A stretch of DNA of 64,000 nucleotides from Pochonia chlamydosporia 170 (Eukaryota > Ascomycota > Sordariomycetes > Hypocreales > Clavicipitaceae), in assembly GCF_001653235.2 (NCBI RefSeq), contig NC_035793.1:3100001-3164000 (forward strand), read 5' to 3'. The notes below the pieces were generated by a model, which worked only from the letters and a program-made list of their open reading frames with translations, did no database searches and had not been told where the DNA came from. This document shows positions 34,845 to 47,200 of this stretch, piece after piece. Within the stretch, counting starts at the first letter, position 1; every line of letters starts with the position of its first letter. The position numbers and the translations under genes were made by a program.

Positions 34845-35409
34845 TTCAACCAAGTGATAATGGCATCACTGCAGGCCCAGCAGCAGATTAGACTGATCAG
34901 AACGAAGAAGCGGATGACGCAAATAATGCAGACTCAGGACCATCAGATGAAATGGATGTGGACAACCGATCAGATGATGACGCATCCCAGAACAGTACAA
35001 ACTCTTCCAGCACAGTTTATTCCAGCGACAGTCCACTACAGGTAAATACAAATCAGTAAAAATGGGGAGCTCGCCGGCTGAGTCTACTCCAGAAAAAGCC
35101 GGAAATAACCAATTCGAAGCATCCCTAGAGGGAGACACGGAACAGATCCAAATGGAAGAAGAAAGCGGCTATAATGAACCCCAACCGCGGGATGATGATG
35201 TTAACTCGGAGGAGGAGGATAGTGACCCCGGCCCCGACGAAGAAACTGACGTTGACCTGGGTAGCTATGATCGTGGAGAGGATCTCGTATCGCAGTGCAT
35301 GCTAATATATATTGAGATGGATTGGTATATACTTGAATGTGGGCAAATACCCTTTACCACAGACTGTATGTGTGAGCACAACTGCGATATGCGCAAACCT
35401 TCCCACTGA
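34566..35409 (+). pseudogene. Degenerate or novel gene for a very acidic protein
   Basis: An ATG at 34566 in copy 1 opens a 45-codon frame (MSFQPYDSDYNMKIHD...), which stops in the duplication. Copy 2 opens a related frame (34661-34891, SFQPYDSDSDSDYDMEI) that ends in a TAG at 34889 and then continues in the same frame with DQNEEADDANNADSGPS and other acidic text to 35041. A possible 41-nt intron (35042-35082, donor GTAAAT) would join this to the open frame that ends at 35409 (EEESGYNEPQPRDDDVNSEE). The product would be strongly acidic and disordered until a Cys-containing end. Two stops, the duplication and weak splice sites point to a broken gene, though a transcript cannot be ruled out. 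No family recognised. Confidence 0.35.
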
Positions 35410-35487
35410 TGACTAACCAGTCACCCAACTCAGCTCACATCCCATCCAACCTCAACTTCCAACTACACACACATCCCAGCAACCACC

Positions 35488-35529
35488 ATGGCTCCCTACC
35501 ACCAAAACCAATGTCTCTCAACATACTAG
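35488..35529 (+). promoter_or_regulatory. Upstream ORF overlapping the start of the F-box-like gene
   Basis: ATG at 35488 in a good context (ACCACCATGG) opens a 13-codon frame that stops with TAG at 35527-35529, 19 bases past the main ATG at 35511 and in another frame. An overlapping upstream ORF of this kind would normally lower translation of the main frame. Confidence 0.5.
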
Positions 35530-36269
35530 ACCTCCCCGTCGACATCCTTGCCCTCGTCTTGTCTCCGCTCCTCACGCAAGACCAGCCCATCCCCCTGTGC
35601 CCATGCGGCTCAACCGACTCCCCAGAGCGCAGCATCAAAATCAACCCTCTGCCCATCCTGCTCATCCACCCCGCCATCTACGCAATTGCCGTACCGCTAT
35701 TCTACCAATGCAACAACTTCGTGCTAGATCTCAGACTGAAGCACGGCCCTCATGTCCGCCGGTGTCTGGACGACCAAGCCGAGGAAGATGCCTTCGACGC
35801 CAAAGACCAGCACTTCCACGATGACAGCCAGATAATCCGCCTAAAGAAGGATGTTCTTGTGCTGCAGTGCTCACTGAGAAGGATTCGCTCCTTGGAGATT
35901 AAAATCCTCAAGTTACGAGGCTGGATAGATGTGCACGTCGTCCCGCTGGTACGGGACATGACCGTCAACGGAACCCTTAGCGACGTAACCATCAAGATAT
36001 ACAGCTCCTCAACAACATCAAACGCAGATCCAACACCCAGCATCTTCACCCGTCCCCCCCTCGCGGGCATCCTCTCCCTCCTCTCGGATCCGTACCTACG
36101 AACGGCCCGTCTGTGGGTCTCTCCCGCCGCCAACGCCGCCTGGCTCCCGTTCTGGCACTCAACCTCAAATTCTGACGAGAATCTCATGGAAATCAACTGG
36201 GCGAGTATCCTGCGGCAGGTCGATCCGGAGGGCAGAAGAATTGCTATCTTGGCAGACGACAGGAAGTAG
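35511..36269 (+). CDS. Short F-box-like protein
   Basis: Intron-free, 252 aa from ATG 35511. The N-terminus MSLNILDLPVDILALVLSPL looks like the first half of an F-box, as in the many small F-box-like proteins of Hypocreales, followed by PCGSTDSPERSIKINPLPIL and a region with regular leucines. The rest has no repeat that I recognise. An in-frame ATG at 35409 would add 34 residues (286 aa), overlapping the previous frame by one base; the shorter form is preferred because the F-box usually begins within the first ten residues and the intervening DNA is CA-rich like a leader. Bases are C-ending biased, consistent with a real gene. Target and partners unknown; an SCF role is inferred only. Confidence 0.65.
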   Translation: MSLNILDLPVDILALVLSPLLTQDQPIPLCPCGSTDSPERSIKINPLPILLIHPAIYAIAVPLFYQCNNFVLDLRLKHGPHVRRCLDDQAEEDAFDAKDQHFHDDSQIIRLKKDVLVLQCSLRRIRSLEIKILKLRGWIDVHVVPLVRDMTVNGTLSDVTIKIYSSSTTSNADPTPSIFTRPPLAGILSLLSDPYLRTARLWVSPAANAAWLPFWHSTSNSDENLMEINWASILRQVDPEGRRIAILADDRK

Positions 36270-37689
36270 CATCAGGCACCGAGACAATGATTTTCGGGGA
36301 ACGGTCTTCGGAGGATCTTGGCACAGGATTCGGGGATCTTTTCCTATTCGCAGCATCACCGAGTCGGTGTTGTATCACCTACCAAGACATGGACATGTTA
36401 CCGCGACAATAGCGAAATGCAACTGCAATGTCAACCGCCAAGAAAGGATCTTCGGCAGCAATTTACACACGGCCCCCCGCAAGGACCATGTCTGACAAAA
36501 AATTCGCATTGCAATCCAGTCCAGAACACCGGTGTGACCTTTGTCTCACTCCAAATGATAACCTTATCCGCTTCCCCGGCGTGTCTTATTCAGTTTGCTA
36601 CGAGTACAGGATTGCTGCCTACAAACTACGAGGCAGGTCTTGTGCACGGAGAGTCATAAAGCTTGGCTGTCTCAGGCGCAGAAGGAATCTTGGTCAGATG
36701 AGATGGCCCCCAAATCTAGAAAGCGACAGGGGTTTGTGATTCCCTTGACTTTTCTTTTTACGGAGTACAGCTCTCGCATTAACGCTTGAAGAGCAGGGCG
36801 TGAGAGGTGACGTTTCAGAGGAGTTGATGCGCTGTGACGTGATGCGTCGGACTTTGCCAATCAGGCCGGATGTTCAGGACTCTGCAGATAAAGGTTGGCA
36901 TTGGCACAAAGCGCACCGACCATTCTGCAGGAAAAAGTCAACCAAAGTGAGTTCGGAGGCTGTCCATGACACCATGAATTTCTCACTAGTTCAGAGACGC
37001 GTGTTTATCCTCGTACGTAACCTAAATGAACGACGATAGCACGTCAAACACAAAAGGGTGTGCTGTCATAGGCTCGTTCCGCCATGTGCGTGTCAAGAGT
37101 CTGGTTCTTTTTTTGGGCACTTTGGGTCCTGTCAACCCACCGCCCGCGTCTTGCGCATCAAAAATCCTCGAATGCTCGTCCTTGTTCGGTGATGAATGGA
37201 CTAGTGGGAAAATGGGGGCCAGAGCTTTTCCCATTCTTCCAGTAAAATCTGCAGAAACGTGAGTGTGTGTGAAGCGAGAAGCTGTGCCTATTCGTTTGGA
37301 GCTTCCACTTCCGTCACGGCACGTTGCCGTTGTGCCGCTTTTTCTTTGGTTTACTGTTCTGCACCATGTTGTTGTTGGCTGCTGGTGCTAGTTCACTGGT
37401 GCAAGGGAAAACGGAGGTCTGGTGTTTAGAAAATTGCCCTTGATTGGCTTTTCTTATCTTGTTCAAACTATACTGTTACCAACTCCAAAACAAATCCCAG
37501 TCTTGTCCCAAAATCCCATCATGCTGCATTTGCTTTTTGTGCGTTTTGCGTCGCATTGCTCTGGTGAGAAAAAAGCAGACGATAAAAAAAGAAAACGTCA
37601 TTGTAGCCAAGCCTGCTTGTGCATTCTATGCCATAGTCCCGGCGCCGTAGATGGAAACCAAATACAAAACAATAATGTACCCGGTTCAG
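36270..37689. other. Intergenic, 1.4 kb
   Basis: No gene recognised. 3' flank of the F-box-like gene, then 3' flank of the minus-strand small gene. A TACGGAGTA word lies at 36759-36767. Short open frames overlap on both strands without family features. Confidence 0.6.
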
Positions 37690-37935
37690 TTACACCATCG
37701 TAGTCTCGACAAAGTCTCCCTTGTGCTCATCGGGGTGCTCGCCCCAGTGGACAGGGCCGAGTTTCAAGACTCTGTACCCGGTGCTGCTGGAGCTTGATGA
37801 TCGTCGACGGAGCGGCTCTGGGGCACCAGCAGTTTCGGCCGCACCCACGGGAGGAGAGGCACGTCTAACTGGGGCTCGGGGATAGGAGTCAGAGGTGGCA
37901 GGAGCCAGAGGAAGAAAGAATGAGTTGGAAGACAT
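37690..37935 (-). CDS. Small conserved fungal protein with C-terminal KLGPVHWGEH motif
   Basis: Single exon, 81 aa, starting MSSNSFFLPLAPATSDSYPR at 37935, the first ATG after a CA-rich leader; a TATA box lies 184 bp upstream (38119-38124). The middle is Arg/Ser-rich (RRRSSSSSS), and the end has VLKLGPVHWGEHPDEHKGDF, a block I recall from short proteins of unknown function in many filamentous ascomycetes, often induced in development or stress. No signal peptide, no membrane helix. The Ser run next to Arg could be phosphorylated. Function not known. Confidence 0.78.
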   Translation of the reverse strand: MSSNSFFLPLAPATSDSYPRAPVRRASPPVGAAETAGAPEPLRRRSSSSSSTGYRVLKLGPVHWGEHPDEHKGDFVETTMV

Positions 37936-38118
37936 GTTTGCTTTGGTAGTTGGTAGTGGTGTTGTGTCAAAGTGTATGACTCTTGTTATTGGTAAGTGAT
38001 TGGTAGTATTTTGGAGTTGTTGTTGAGCAAAGTCAAGGTCTGAAGCGTATTGGACTTGGGAAGAAGATGAAGACAAGTATTAACCTTTCTCGACTGGGAG
38101 GTGCCAGAAGATGCCCTC

Positions 38119-38124
38119 TTTATA
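38119..38124 (-). promoter_or_regulatory. TATA box of the 81-aa protein gene
   Basis: TATAAA on the minus strand (within GATGTATAAAGAGG), 184 bases before the ATG at 37935, with a CA-rich ATG-free leader between. Confidence 0.55.
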
Positions 38125-40183
38125 CATCTCTGGGAGGTTTGCCATGTCTCCAACTCGGTGGCATGGCCCAACGCTTTGCAAGCCAAGCCAAGAATTCACT
38201 TTTGTCAACTTGAACAGGCCCATAGCACACAGTGTCTCACACAGAACACCAGGTAATCCCTCCGAACGGAGTACTATTGTACCACAATGCTGACGACATG
38301 TCGCAGGCTCAAGCATTCCGAACACAATGCCCCAGCCTTCAACCATACATGACAGCACATGGAGCCACCCCTGGTAGGTGCGCACGGCCCGGTACAGACT
38401 GTGGTACGGATCCCGGAGGATACTTGCCTCTAAGTTTCCTGCAAAGGAGTCAGCTGATCCGCAGAGATCTCTATTAATTACAGCTCCTGCCACCGCCGAA
38501 CAGTGGCACGTGCGATATCGTATTTGGTTAGCGCTGATCGCAAAAGAGATGAGCAGATTGTGGAATGGCAGATTGACGACAGAACCGCAAGTTTATTGGT
38601 AGAAAAGCATGTGCTGTTGGAGGCTTTGCGCACAAAACGAGCGGCATTGTGGTCTCGCCATCTAGCCGAGCCAATCTTGCATGGCCGCGGCTTTCCGTCT
38701 GCTGGAGCCATATGAGGGGCACAGACCAGGCTCATTCAGTACTTCGTGTCTGGGCTGGGCCTTGTCGATTTTCAATCCGTCTGGTATCTCTAGTGAGCCT
38801 CACAATCATATGCAACAACACAATAAGTATCATTGTCCTATTGTCACGCTGCAGGGATGGAGCATCCCGGATAAGGCATCAGCGAAAGGCTTCTAAAATG
38901 AAAAAGTCCCGGACTCACATCTATGTACAAGGCCCCTTTGATTGAGACGATGAATTCGTGATTGGACATCACGTCCATGAACAATGGGATTTCCCGGAGT
39001 CGGTTCCCATTCCGTTTGCCATGTGCTGAGTGGAGTTGCAATATCTTCCCGAAGCCGAGTGCGGGGATATCTCGTCAACCCACTCCCCGACAGAAGTCCC
39101 TATTGACGTGGTGGACTTATTTAACTTTTCCTGTCCCGGTTTCTTCAGTACTAGCCGTTGTAGTGGCGTGCTTTTCACTTACATTCATGAAATCAAGCGT
39201 TTCAGTTCCGTGAGTAACCGGCTGCCGTGACCACAACGACAATGCCAGGGAGAGGCGAGCCCAGGAAAGGCACCGAACACGCCAAACTCGTGGCTGAACT
39301 TGAGTGTCGTGATACTAGTGGCCAAAATATTGCTATAAACTGAAGAAAGAAAAGAGGGAGGGAAGGAAATCCCACCGTAAGTCATCAAAGGTATACGGAA
39401 ACCATGACGAGCCTATTGACGGCAGGTTGAAAGTCGACGGTGGCACCATGATGGACATGGCGAAGGAGAAAAATGCTGCTAACTAGGTTTTGGCAAGTCG
39501 AGTTGTATAATGGGAACGGTGTATTCTCCTGGACGGCAGCATCAGACGGCAGCATCCTCAACACAACACCAATCATGGCGCCGCTTGTAACCATGATACC
39601 AGTCAGAAATCAGCTGACTTACGCCCTTGCCTAGATCGTCGAGGTCACCGAGCATGTTACAAGTGAGATGACCTTTTGTGAATCACTATATACTTGTTAG
39701 AAAGGCCAATTATTCTAATCGTTGACAGTGTTACCTTCTTCTTCTTGATCTGACGACAACTGCGGTATGCAAGCCTCTGTTGGTGATGACAACCTTGCTC
39801 ATGCTTCACCATCATTTGACCGTTTACGTCCCTTCGTCTCCATCTCCAGCTCATGAGACCAAGGCTGGTCAAAGTCAAGACATAACGGCAATACGCCAAG
39901 ATCTCAACGTTGCTGGTTTATGTACTGCACACCCCAAGTTGTGGCGTGGACTAGCGCCATGTGTGACGATCTTTGATATCACACCGAACTTACAAATGCT
40001 CTTCTGTCGACAACAGTGAAATGAGTTAGACTTGTGTTGGCTGGCGGGCTTGTTAGCTGAAGTGCAATCTCGCATCAACTTCAAAACCCCTGCAAATGAA
40101 CCAATCGCCATGTGTTATGCCCCCTTGTAAGTCTTTATTGCTTTACGAATTAGCATCTTTCAAGAGCAGACTACTTCGATTTA

Positions 40184-40704
40184 TTAATTCACCGTACCAT
40201 TGTTTCTGAAAGCCGGATATACCTCAACGATACTAAACTTGAATCTGTGTTTCGTCACCGGGGCAGGCCAAACTTGAGCCTCAACAAACCCCATACTCGA
40301 ATCAACATTAATGTAGAAAAGGGTGTTGGCAGCTCATATGATATGCGTCAAAAGAAAATAACAGCACCATCACAACCCCTGTGGTCAAAACCGGAATAGA
40401 GGATGGTGATCAAGTTTGCATCGCTGTATGTATCCCAACATGGTAATGTCGATGCAGTTCGCACTCCACGAAACTCGTTTTCACGGCGTTGGTGATTGAA
40501 TTGCCTGACTTGCAGAGCATCTGACACCACAATCTCTTTCCGGTATAGGCTTTGAACTTTTGACCGCACAATTTGTCCCGCAATCAATAAACTCGCCGAA
40601 ATTCGTATCTGTTGGCTCAGTAGCGGCGTGCGTCGATGTTTTGATGCAGAAACCAGTTCATAGATCACCCGGCTCGGGCTACCCATGCAAGCCTTCATAC
40701 GCAA
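40184..40704 (-). pseudogene. Possible gene relic
   Basis: On the minus strand an open frame of 118 codons (40704 to 40348, with VSDALQVRQFNHQRRENEFR and CWDTYSDANLITILYSGFDH) stops, and a different frame then reads FYINVDSSMGFVEAQVWPAP and KHRFKFSIVEVYPAFRNNG up to a TAA at 40184. Both look protein-like but no splice pair joins them cleanly, so if a gene was here it is frameshifted. The reading is by composition only and other frames nearby also look passable. Confidence 0.2.
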
Positions 40705-43700
40705 TAGCTTCTACTAGCTCGTAAACCAACATGAGCTACATCTTCGAAGCCGATCTTTGTCCTTGCTGAGAGAGCTTGTCGTTCGCGTCTGCTGTTGGTA
40801 CCAGGTCACGGCCACCCTTGTCGGAATCGAGCCTTACTAGGCCTAGCCGGTCAAGTCTTGCCAAGTGCAGCAACAACAGCGCTTACGGTGTGCTTTGATT
40901 GGCAGAAGCAAAAAACACCACATCTTGCCATCCATCATTCGCGCCTGGGCGTCAATTTTGATGCCAGGATGTTAGAAGCCAGGTCCCAAATGCTTGTGTT
41001 CTGAGAGCACCCTTTGCATCCGCGACATCATGCCATTCTCTTAGATCGTCAATGTCCGCAGCCTAGGCATGGGCAGAAGAACTTCCCACCATGCTGATGT
41101 GACTTTTGCGGCCCAAGGTGTCACACAAGGACTTTGCTCTGATATGTCACGCAACGCAGCACAAGGTAGTTTCCTGAGTAAAAAATGCCTGGTCGGGGTA
41201 ATGGGAGGCGTGTGAGAAGAGTACGTGCATGTATCGAAACGTCATCCTTGCCTAACGTGCCTAGGTAATTCTTGTGCAGACGTCATAGCCGAAACACCCC
41301 AAACCGCATATTTGAGCGATTCCTTGTCGAAGTGACCGAAATGTGCTGGTAGATGCCTCACGGAGGCTCTGTGAACATCCGTCTGAGGCTCACACTACTG
41401 ACAACCGGGTAGCTCAAAGCCGGGACGCATCTGCTGCTTTCGCCTTCTTCTTTGTTCCGCATATGAATTTCGAAACCGTAGTCAAAGACACTAGCTCCGA
41501 GTGAGGGGAGTCCTGTAAATCCCATAGTGGGTTGGGAGAGAGTCTGGCAACTAAGCGAGGCAAGGTTCTTTTTTTTGTGGTGGCGCATGTATCTACCATC
41601 GCGAATTAGACCAACTCAAGGTCCCTTTCACTAGCCATATGAGTACCTGTGATCACTTGACTGTTGACTGATGTGCCTGTGCCAGGTGGTTGGATCGGTA
41701 TCGCCCCAAGAAGTGGATCGATGCAGGTTACACATCGAGATTCTTATAGCTGAAGTCACCGTGTCAAGTACCGTCGGATGTTGCCAAGGGTCGCATGTAT
41801 GCAGCCACAAAGAAGACCGCAAGATATCTCGCATTGCCGTTGACTGCGGTTGTGTGCCTTGCCTTCGCTATACCTGGCTTGTACGGGAAGAGGTGGTCGC
41901 ACATATGGTCGCAGTTGTAGACGCGCTCGGCGAAGCAGTCCACCAGGCAGGGACCATGCCCGACTCCCTGCTTTAGGAGACAACAGAATATTGTTGAGTC
42001 CTGACAAGTTTAATTTTACAGGCAGACCCTGACGCTGATTCTTACATCAACCTGCAAAGAGTGGAACGCATTGGGGGTTATGTGACATGGCGATGTCCTC
42101 TGTGGTTAAAAGGAAATAGGTACCTCCTGTGACTGATAATCAAAGAAGCTTAGATTAGATACTCGGGTAAGTTTAGGCACTCTTGGCGACCTGAACCCGT
42201 CTTTAATGGTGAGATCCCGAAGGTCAAGTTGGAAAAGGTGCCATGGGTCAGGTGCAGGGTGGTGCGGCCTGGCTCATTTCAGATATCCAACCGTCCACCT
42301 TTGCGTTCCTCGCGTCCTACTTCCAAATCACTTGGACTTATCCGGTCATGAAGTGAGGGGAAGTAGCCTATGATCCAGGAAACAGAACACATGGGTCATA
42401 GCATAAAAAGTCAGTCAGTTGGAGATTGAACCCAGTGTCGGTGATGTACCATCGCATTTTGCCAACAAAAGCTCCGAAAACCACGCCGCTTCGCGGCTAT
42501 CCCTGGAGGTGTCTGACCAGTGACGAATCACTGTAATGGGGCGTCTAAAACCCCCGTTCCTAGGCAAGGTTAAACGAGGCGTTGAAGACAGCCGCGGAAA
42601 CATGGAAATATGCGAGGGAAAAGAAAAGGGGATATTCGGTTGACCGCCCCCACGAGGTGACCACGATGCAGGACATTTCCTGCAGTTGCGCATGTGCCTG
42701 TCACAGCCGCTTTCCGTATAACGCCGACCCCCTTGATGATCAAGGCAACATTGGATGAAATGGAGACCTTGAGTTGCTCCCAACAGTGGGCGGCTGTACA
42801 ATCGAGTAGAGAAAGCAATCTGACAGTGCTGAGTTTGCCTGGGAATTTTATAATTCGATGATACAGGCCTTCCGGAATCCTGACCAGTTCGGGGGTAAGG
42901 TGAACTTGGCGTTGACAGTCTCGGCTTGGCTACCAACAACCTCAGCTTTGTCGCATTTGACAGGGCCAGCATACCATCACCCCTTCCTATGACGAATTAT
43001 TAGTTTTCCCATTGATTCCCATAGCTGAATCACAGAAAAATGGCGAGTGTTTGAGGCATCGACAGCACCTCTTGCAGCTCTCCATAACAGTAATGCCACT
43101 ATTGTGGCGTTTGTGGTCTCTCCACAGTGTGTTGGTGTGGTGTGAAAGGAACCTTCGCCGTTGGCCCGCCAGGCTGACAGAACAGACTGCTCATGCTGCA
43201 CGCTTAGCGGGCCGACCCTGCATGAGCATCGGTGTTGTCAAGCCACGAACCAAGTCCAACAACATGTTGGTGTTGAGAACTCTTTCAGCCAATCCACCAA
43301 CCGCCTGGTGCGCCATGGTTTGGGTGTAAGCGCCGAAGGAGAATCAATCCATGTTTTGGGGTCGGTGACCTTTCCCACTCCATCAGACACACGACGACAG
43401 AGCAGAGGTAGCGTCGTAGTGTTTGCCATTTCTTGGCCCGACTTATCGTCACCAACATTAATTGTTTCCAAGAGGTGTGGAGTGTGTACCCGTGTTCTAG
43501 ACTCATTGCCTGTGAATTACGGGGAGCTGCAACTCAAATTTGTGTACAGACACGATGCGATACTCGGAGAGCCTCCTCTCAGATATGGGGTACCGAGCTC
43601 TCTTTCAGATGGTGGTTAGTACTCGAGTTGATCGTCGCACAAGACTGATACTGTGAATATTGGTTTTGCCGGCGAAGGTGGCATTGAACCCCCCATGTAC

Positions 43701-46700
43701 GCTGGTCCAAGTCAGCTTCCTAGGGACAAGCTCGTTTTGATGACCAGATGGAATACGAGGCCACTGCCGCATACTCAGACTGTGATCTTGGTTGTATTGA
43801 TACCTCTGTGGGAGAGTTAGATTTTGACATTTTGGTAATAAGCCCCAAACATTCAAGGTGTATCATGTGTGTCCATTCGATCCAGATGTATTTTGAAGAC
43901 AGTACAGATCGTCCACTGTATAGGTAGACGTATGGAACACCAGGTCCTGCGCGTCGCTTATGCTCGCCTGTCGCGGGTGAGAGTCTCTTGGACAGTACTC
44001 CTGCTTTTGGCTCAATCTGTGCAATTGCGACTAGACCCGTTGTCCCAAATGGTTTTGAACGTTGGGCCATGGCGAGGAGCTCCTTACCCATCTTGTGCGA
44101 CTTTCGGCATGGCACTCCAGCCGGTGAGCGGCTAAGTTTGCGAGGCAGATCCGCGAGACAAGAAATGAGAAGGGCAAATTTACCCATTAGAAAGAAAACT
44201 ACCTGCTAGGTTGAGGTCTGCCAACATTTTTCGAGGGGTTGACGAATGCCTGATTCTGCATATGCGTGTAGAGTGCCCAGTCAATGGGTGTGCCGAATCA
44301 CAGTCGGACCATCGCGCGTTCTCACCAATTATATGAGAGCGGATCTCTTCAAACTGGACCCAAATCATTGCGGAGAGGAATTGCAGGCCATGTGCGTAGC
44401 GTCGGCCAGATCGGATTATCTTGAAAGCTGGCCTTGTAGTAGCTGCTTCACTTCTGGTTGGTGCCGGCTTTCAGCTGCTGTTGCATCGCTGAAAGGTGTT
44501 GCGATTGAATTCGGTGGGGAAGAACTAATAGTTAAAATGAATGAAGGACAAATGAGATATGGAATAGACCGCAGGCTGCGTACAACGTTAGCACTTACGT
44601 GAAAATTGCACTAGCTTGTCAATGCGATTACCGTCATATCCGCGCAAGAGTCAAAGTAAGAATCTCGCCTGGCAAAGGAGTGTATGTTCTGGCCGTTCCG
44701 TAGCCGCTGATGAATGGCAGCTCTAGGTAAGTGTCCGCATTGTGCGAAGATCACAGTCGTTGGGTTCATCTCGACATCACCCACTCTCTGCATCCGCTCA
44801 TTCCTTGACCAGTTATAGATACAAAGTCTTTCGTACGATTGTATCGATTGGAGTAGATACCACTATCCTCTATCCGCCTTGGTTCTTGTGTTCCCTTTAG
44901 GAATTCGACGAAAACTTGGGACAACGGTCATTGATGATCCCAACTACATATGACAGAGTGCGATGAGAGGGTGTAGGTTCATAAGATGGAACATACTGTT
45001 GAAATCCAGATAAACATGTATACGCCTGTTGCCTACGGTTTGAACATTGCTTCGTATGGCACGAAGGAGAGTTGGTTGATGAATACGACAAAATCGTTGG
45101 TTGGACCATTGGACCTTGGCCATTCGGCAATGCATCCGCATTTCAGCTCTCTGGCCGGTCTTGGACCCACCGTGCTCATCGTCACAGACATTTCGGCGCT
45201 CAAAAGCCCAGAGACTGTAAGTTTGTGAGTGATTTCAGTTTGTTTGTCGTGAAAACCCGTGAAAATAAAGACTGTCGTCGGGCTCTGCTGTTGGGAGGAA
45301 GAACAGGTGAGATGTGGTCTGGTGTCCTGCTCCAGCTGCCTGGCAGCTGTGGAGAGCAGAAACGGGATGGAAGGCACCCACCAAGGTCTGTCTCTGTGAG
45401 GCAAGAGCAGCCGTCTCCAGTGTTGCCTATTGCATCAATCAAATGGCAACATTGAATTCCAATTGACCACATGCAGACACTGACTGAATCGTTCCACTTC
45501 CTCCAGACTCCAGAGCAGGCTTTGCTTACCAGCAGCATGTATCGTGTCAAACATGATGGATGCATTTGACGTTCCTGAAATGCTCGTCGTTTCATACTGC
45601 TTTCTCGTCAATTACGCTACGTTGCTTGCGGCCTCGGTGCTGTCCAGGTAAGGACCGGAGAAGATTCCGTCATGCTGTTTAAATCTTGGCGGCTATGAGC
45701 CCTTTGACTCCGGGTGTGTTTTGAGACAAATTAATATTCGCAAACTAACAGCATGACCTGTAGACTCTTCCAGTACACGACACGAGTCGAAAGAAGTCCA
45801 TCACAACGCCAGAAATTGCAGATCGAAATCTGGCTGTATCATTTCTTCCTCCTTTTCATGTATTCCTCTGCCACTCCTGAGAGCAGGTCGTCCTAATGCA
45901 TATCCATCTACAATAGCATCGCGGTTTTTACGATTGATGGTCATGGTGTCACTCACATCACCCCCTGCCCCAAAGTGCCTGGCCTCGTGCCAGCTCCACG
46001 CCCCCTTGGTCGCCTAGCTCGGCCCTCCACTTCAACTCTACATCGACATGACCACTAGCTGCCATCGCAATTCGCGCCCCGAGTGCCTAGTTGGTACTCG
46101 ATCCTGGCCAGTCAACTTCAAGCCTCGACATTTCTGGCTCGGGCTTTTGGTACCTAATCTCAAGTACCTACACAGTACAATACCTGCGGGCTTCCGATGT
46201 CAGTCTTTGTTCCCGCCCCCGATGGAGGAGGGTGGCCGAGTTACACGAGTCGGTACTCTCCAACATCGCAAGCCCTCAACTTTTGCGCGAAGCGTCCTGG
46301 TCTATCCCAAGTCCCCGCGTTAGCCTACCCTTGCAATCTTTAGACATTCTCTATTGAACCTTGCCTTGAACTGGTTGACCCATGTTGAGCCTATCCCTCT
46401 TTCAATGAAAAATTTGTACTTCGGCTGGCACCCGGCATATGGCGGGTATGTTGGCTTGCATCTTAGATGCATCTCTTTCGCCCCTCTCATCCATATCACA
46501 CGCCCTGCGTGTAGAACGATTTTGACGCACAATGTTGCTCCTGTTGCCTCATGCTTCTCCCGCTAATGGCTCTTGTTGTACCAACCACACCTGTGTGGGT
46601 TACAAGGTCCCTGGTCATATGGAGACAAACTCTGGTTGTTGGTTTTGTATTCTCTCTGCCATCAACCTTGCTCCGTACCCTTCTTCACGGGCACACGGCC

Positions 46701-47191
46701 CCAAAGTGGTGAATTGTGTTTGACGTAACCAACACGATGTTCCAGCCTACCTAATCTTGGGGTGATATATTTTCTCGATATCTCTCCCCGGACTGACGCA
46801 ATACTCACCCACATACACACACTGCCTCGTTATTGCCCCATCTTGTCGGCACAAGCATGGCTTCCAACCAACCGCTTTTCCAGAATTGACGACTCAGAGA
46901 CATAAAGTTGTTACAACTAACAGGCCTTGAGAGCACCACCCTCCCACAATCTTGGCCACACACTCCCAACAGCATCGCCCTAGCCAAGGAGACGAATGTC
47001 AAGAAATCTATGTGACCAACCGCCGGTCACATACATTTCGGTTCTGCTGGTAAAGTAGAAAATTCTGTCTCGTGCTTCTGGGGGCTTAGTTTGTGGCCCA
47101 AAAGAAAGACCCAGCAATGCTATCAGTGCTGGGTCGACAAAGAGTACCATCATTTGGTTACAGCAAAACAGCCTCGTTTGCTTCCCACCGA

Positions 47192-47200
47192 ATATATAAA
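47192..47200 (+). promoter_or_regulatory. TATA box of the Cys-rich gene
   Basis: ATATATAAA about 275 bases before the ATG, followed by a leader of roughly 240 bases without any ATG. Confidence 0.6.

Noticed and set aside
34844..34891. 48-nt intron that would remove the TAG at 34889
   Set aside because: Donor GTTCAA is poor, no branch site is seen, and the sequence is as acidic and coding-like as the flanks; left open rather than accepted.
42415..42972. 185-codon minus-strand frame in the 9.5-kb gap
   Set aside because: Ser/Arg/Pro-rich text without motif; the other two frames of the same DNA look equally protein-like, so composition is no evidence.
43720..44187. 155-codon minus-strand frame and overlapping frames at 43161-43619
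   Set aside because: No recognised domain, no consistent splice sites linking them, and strong overlap between strands.
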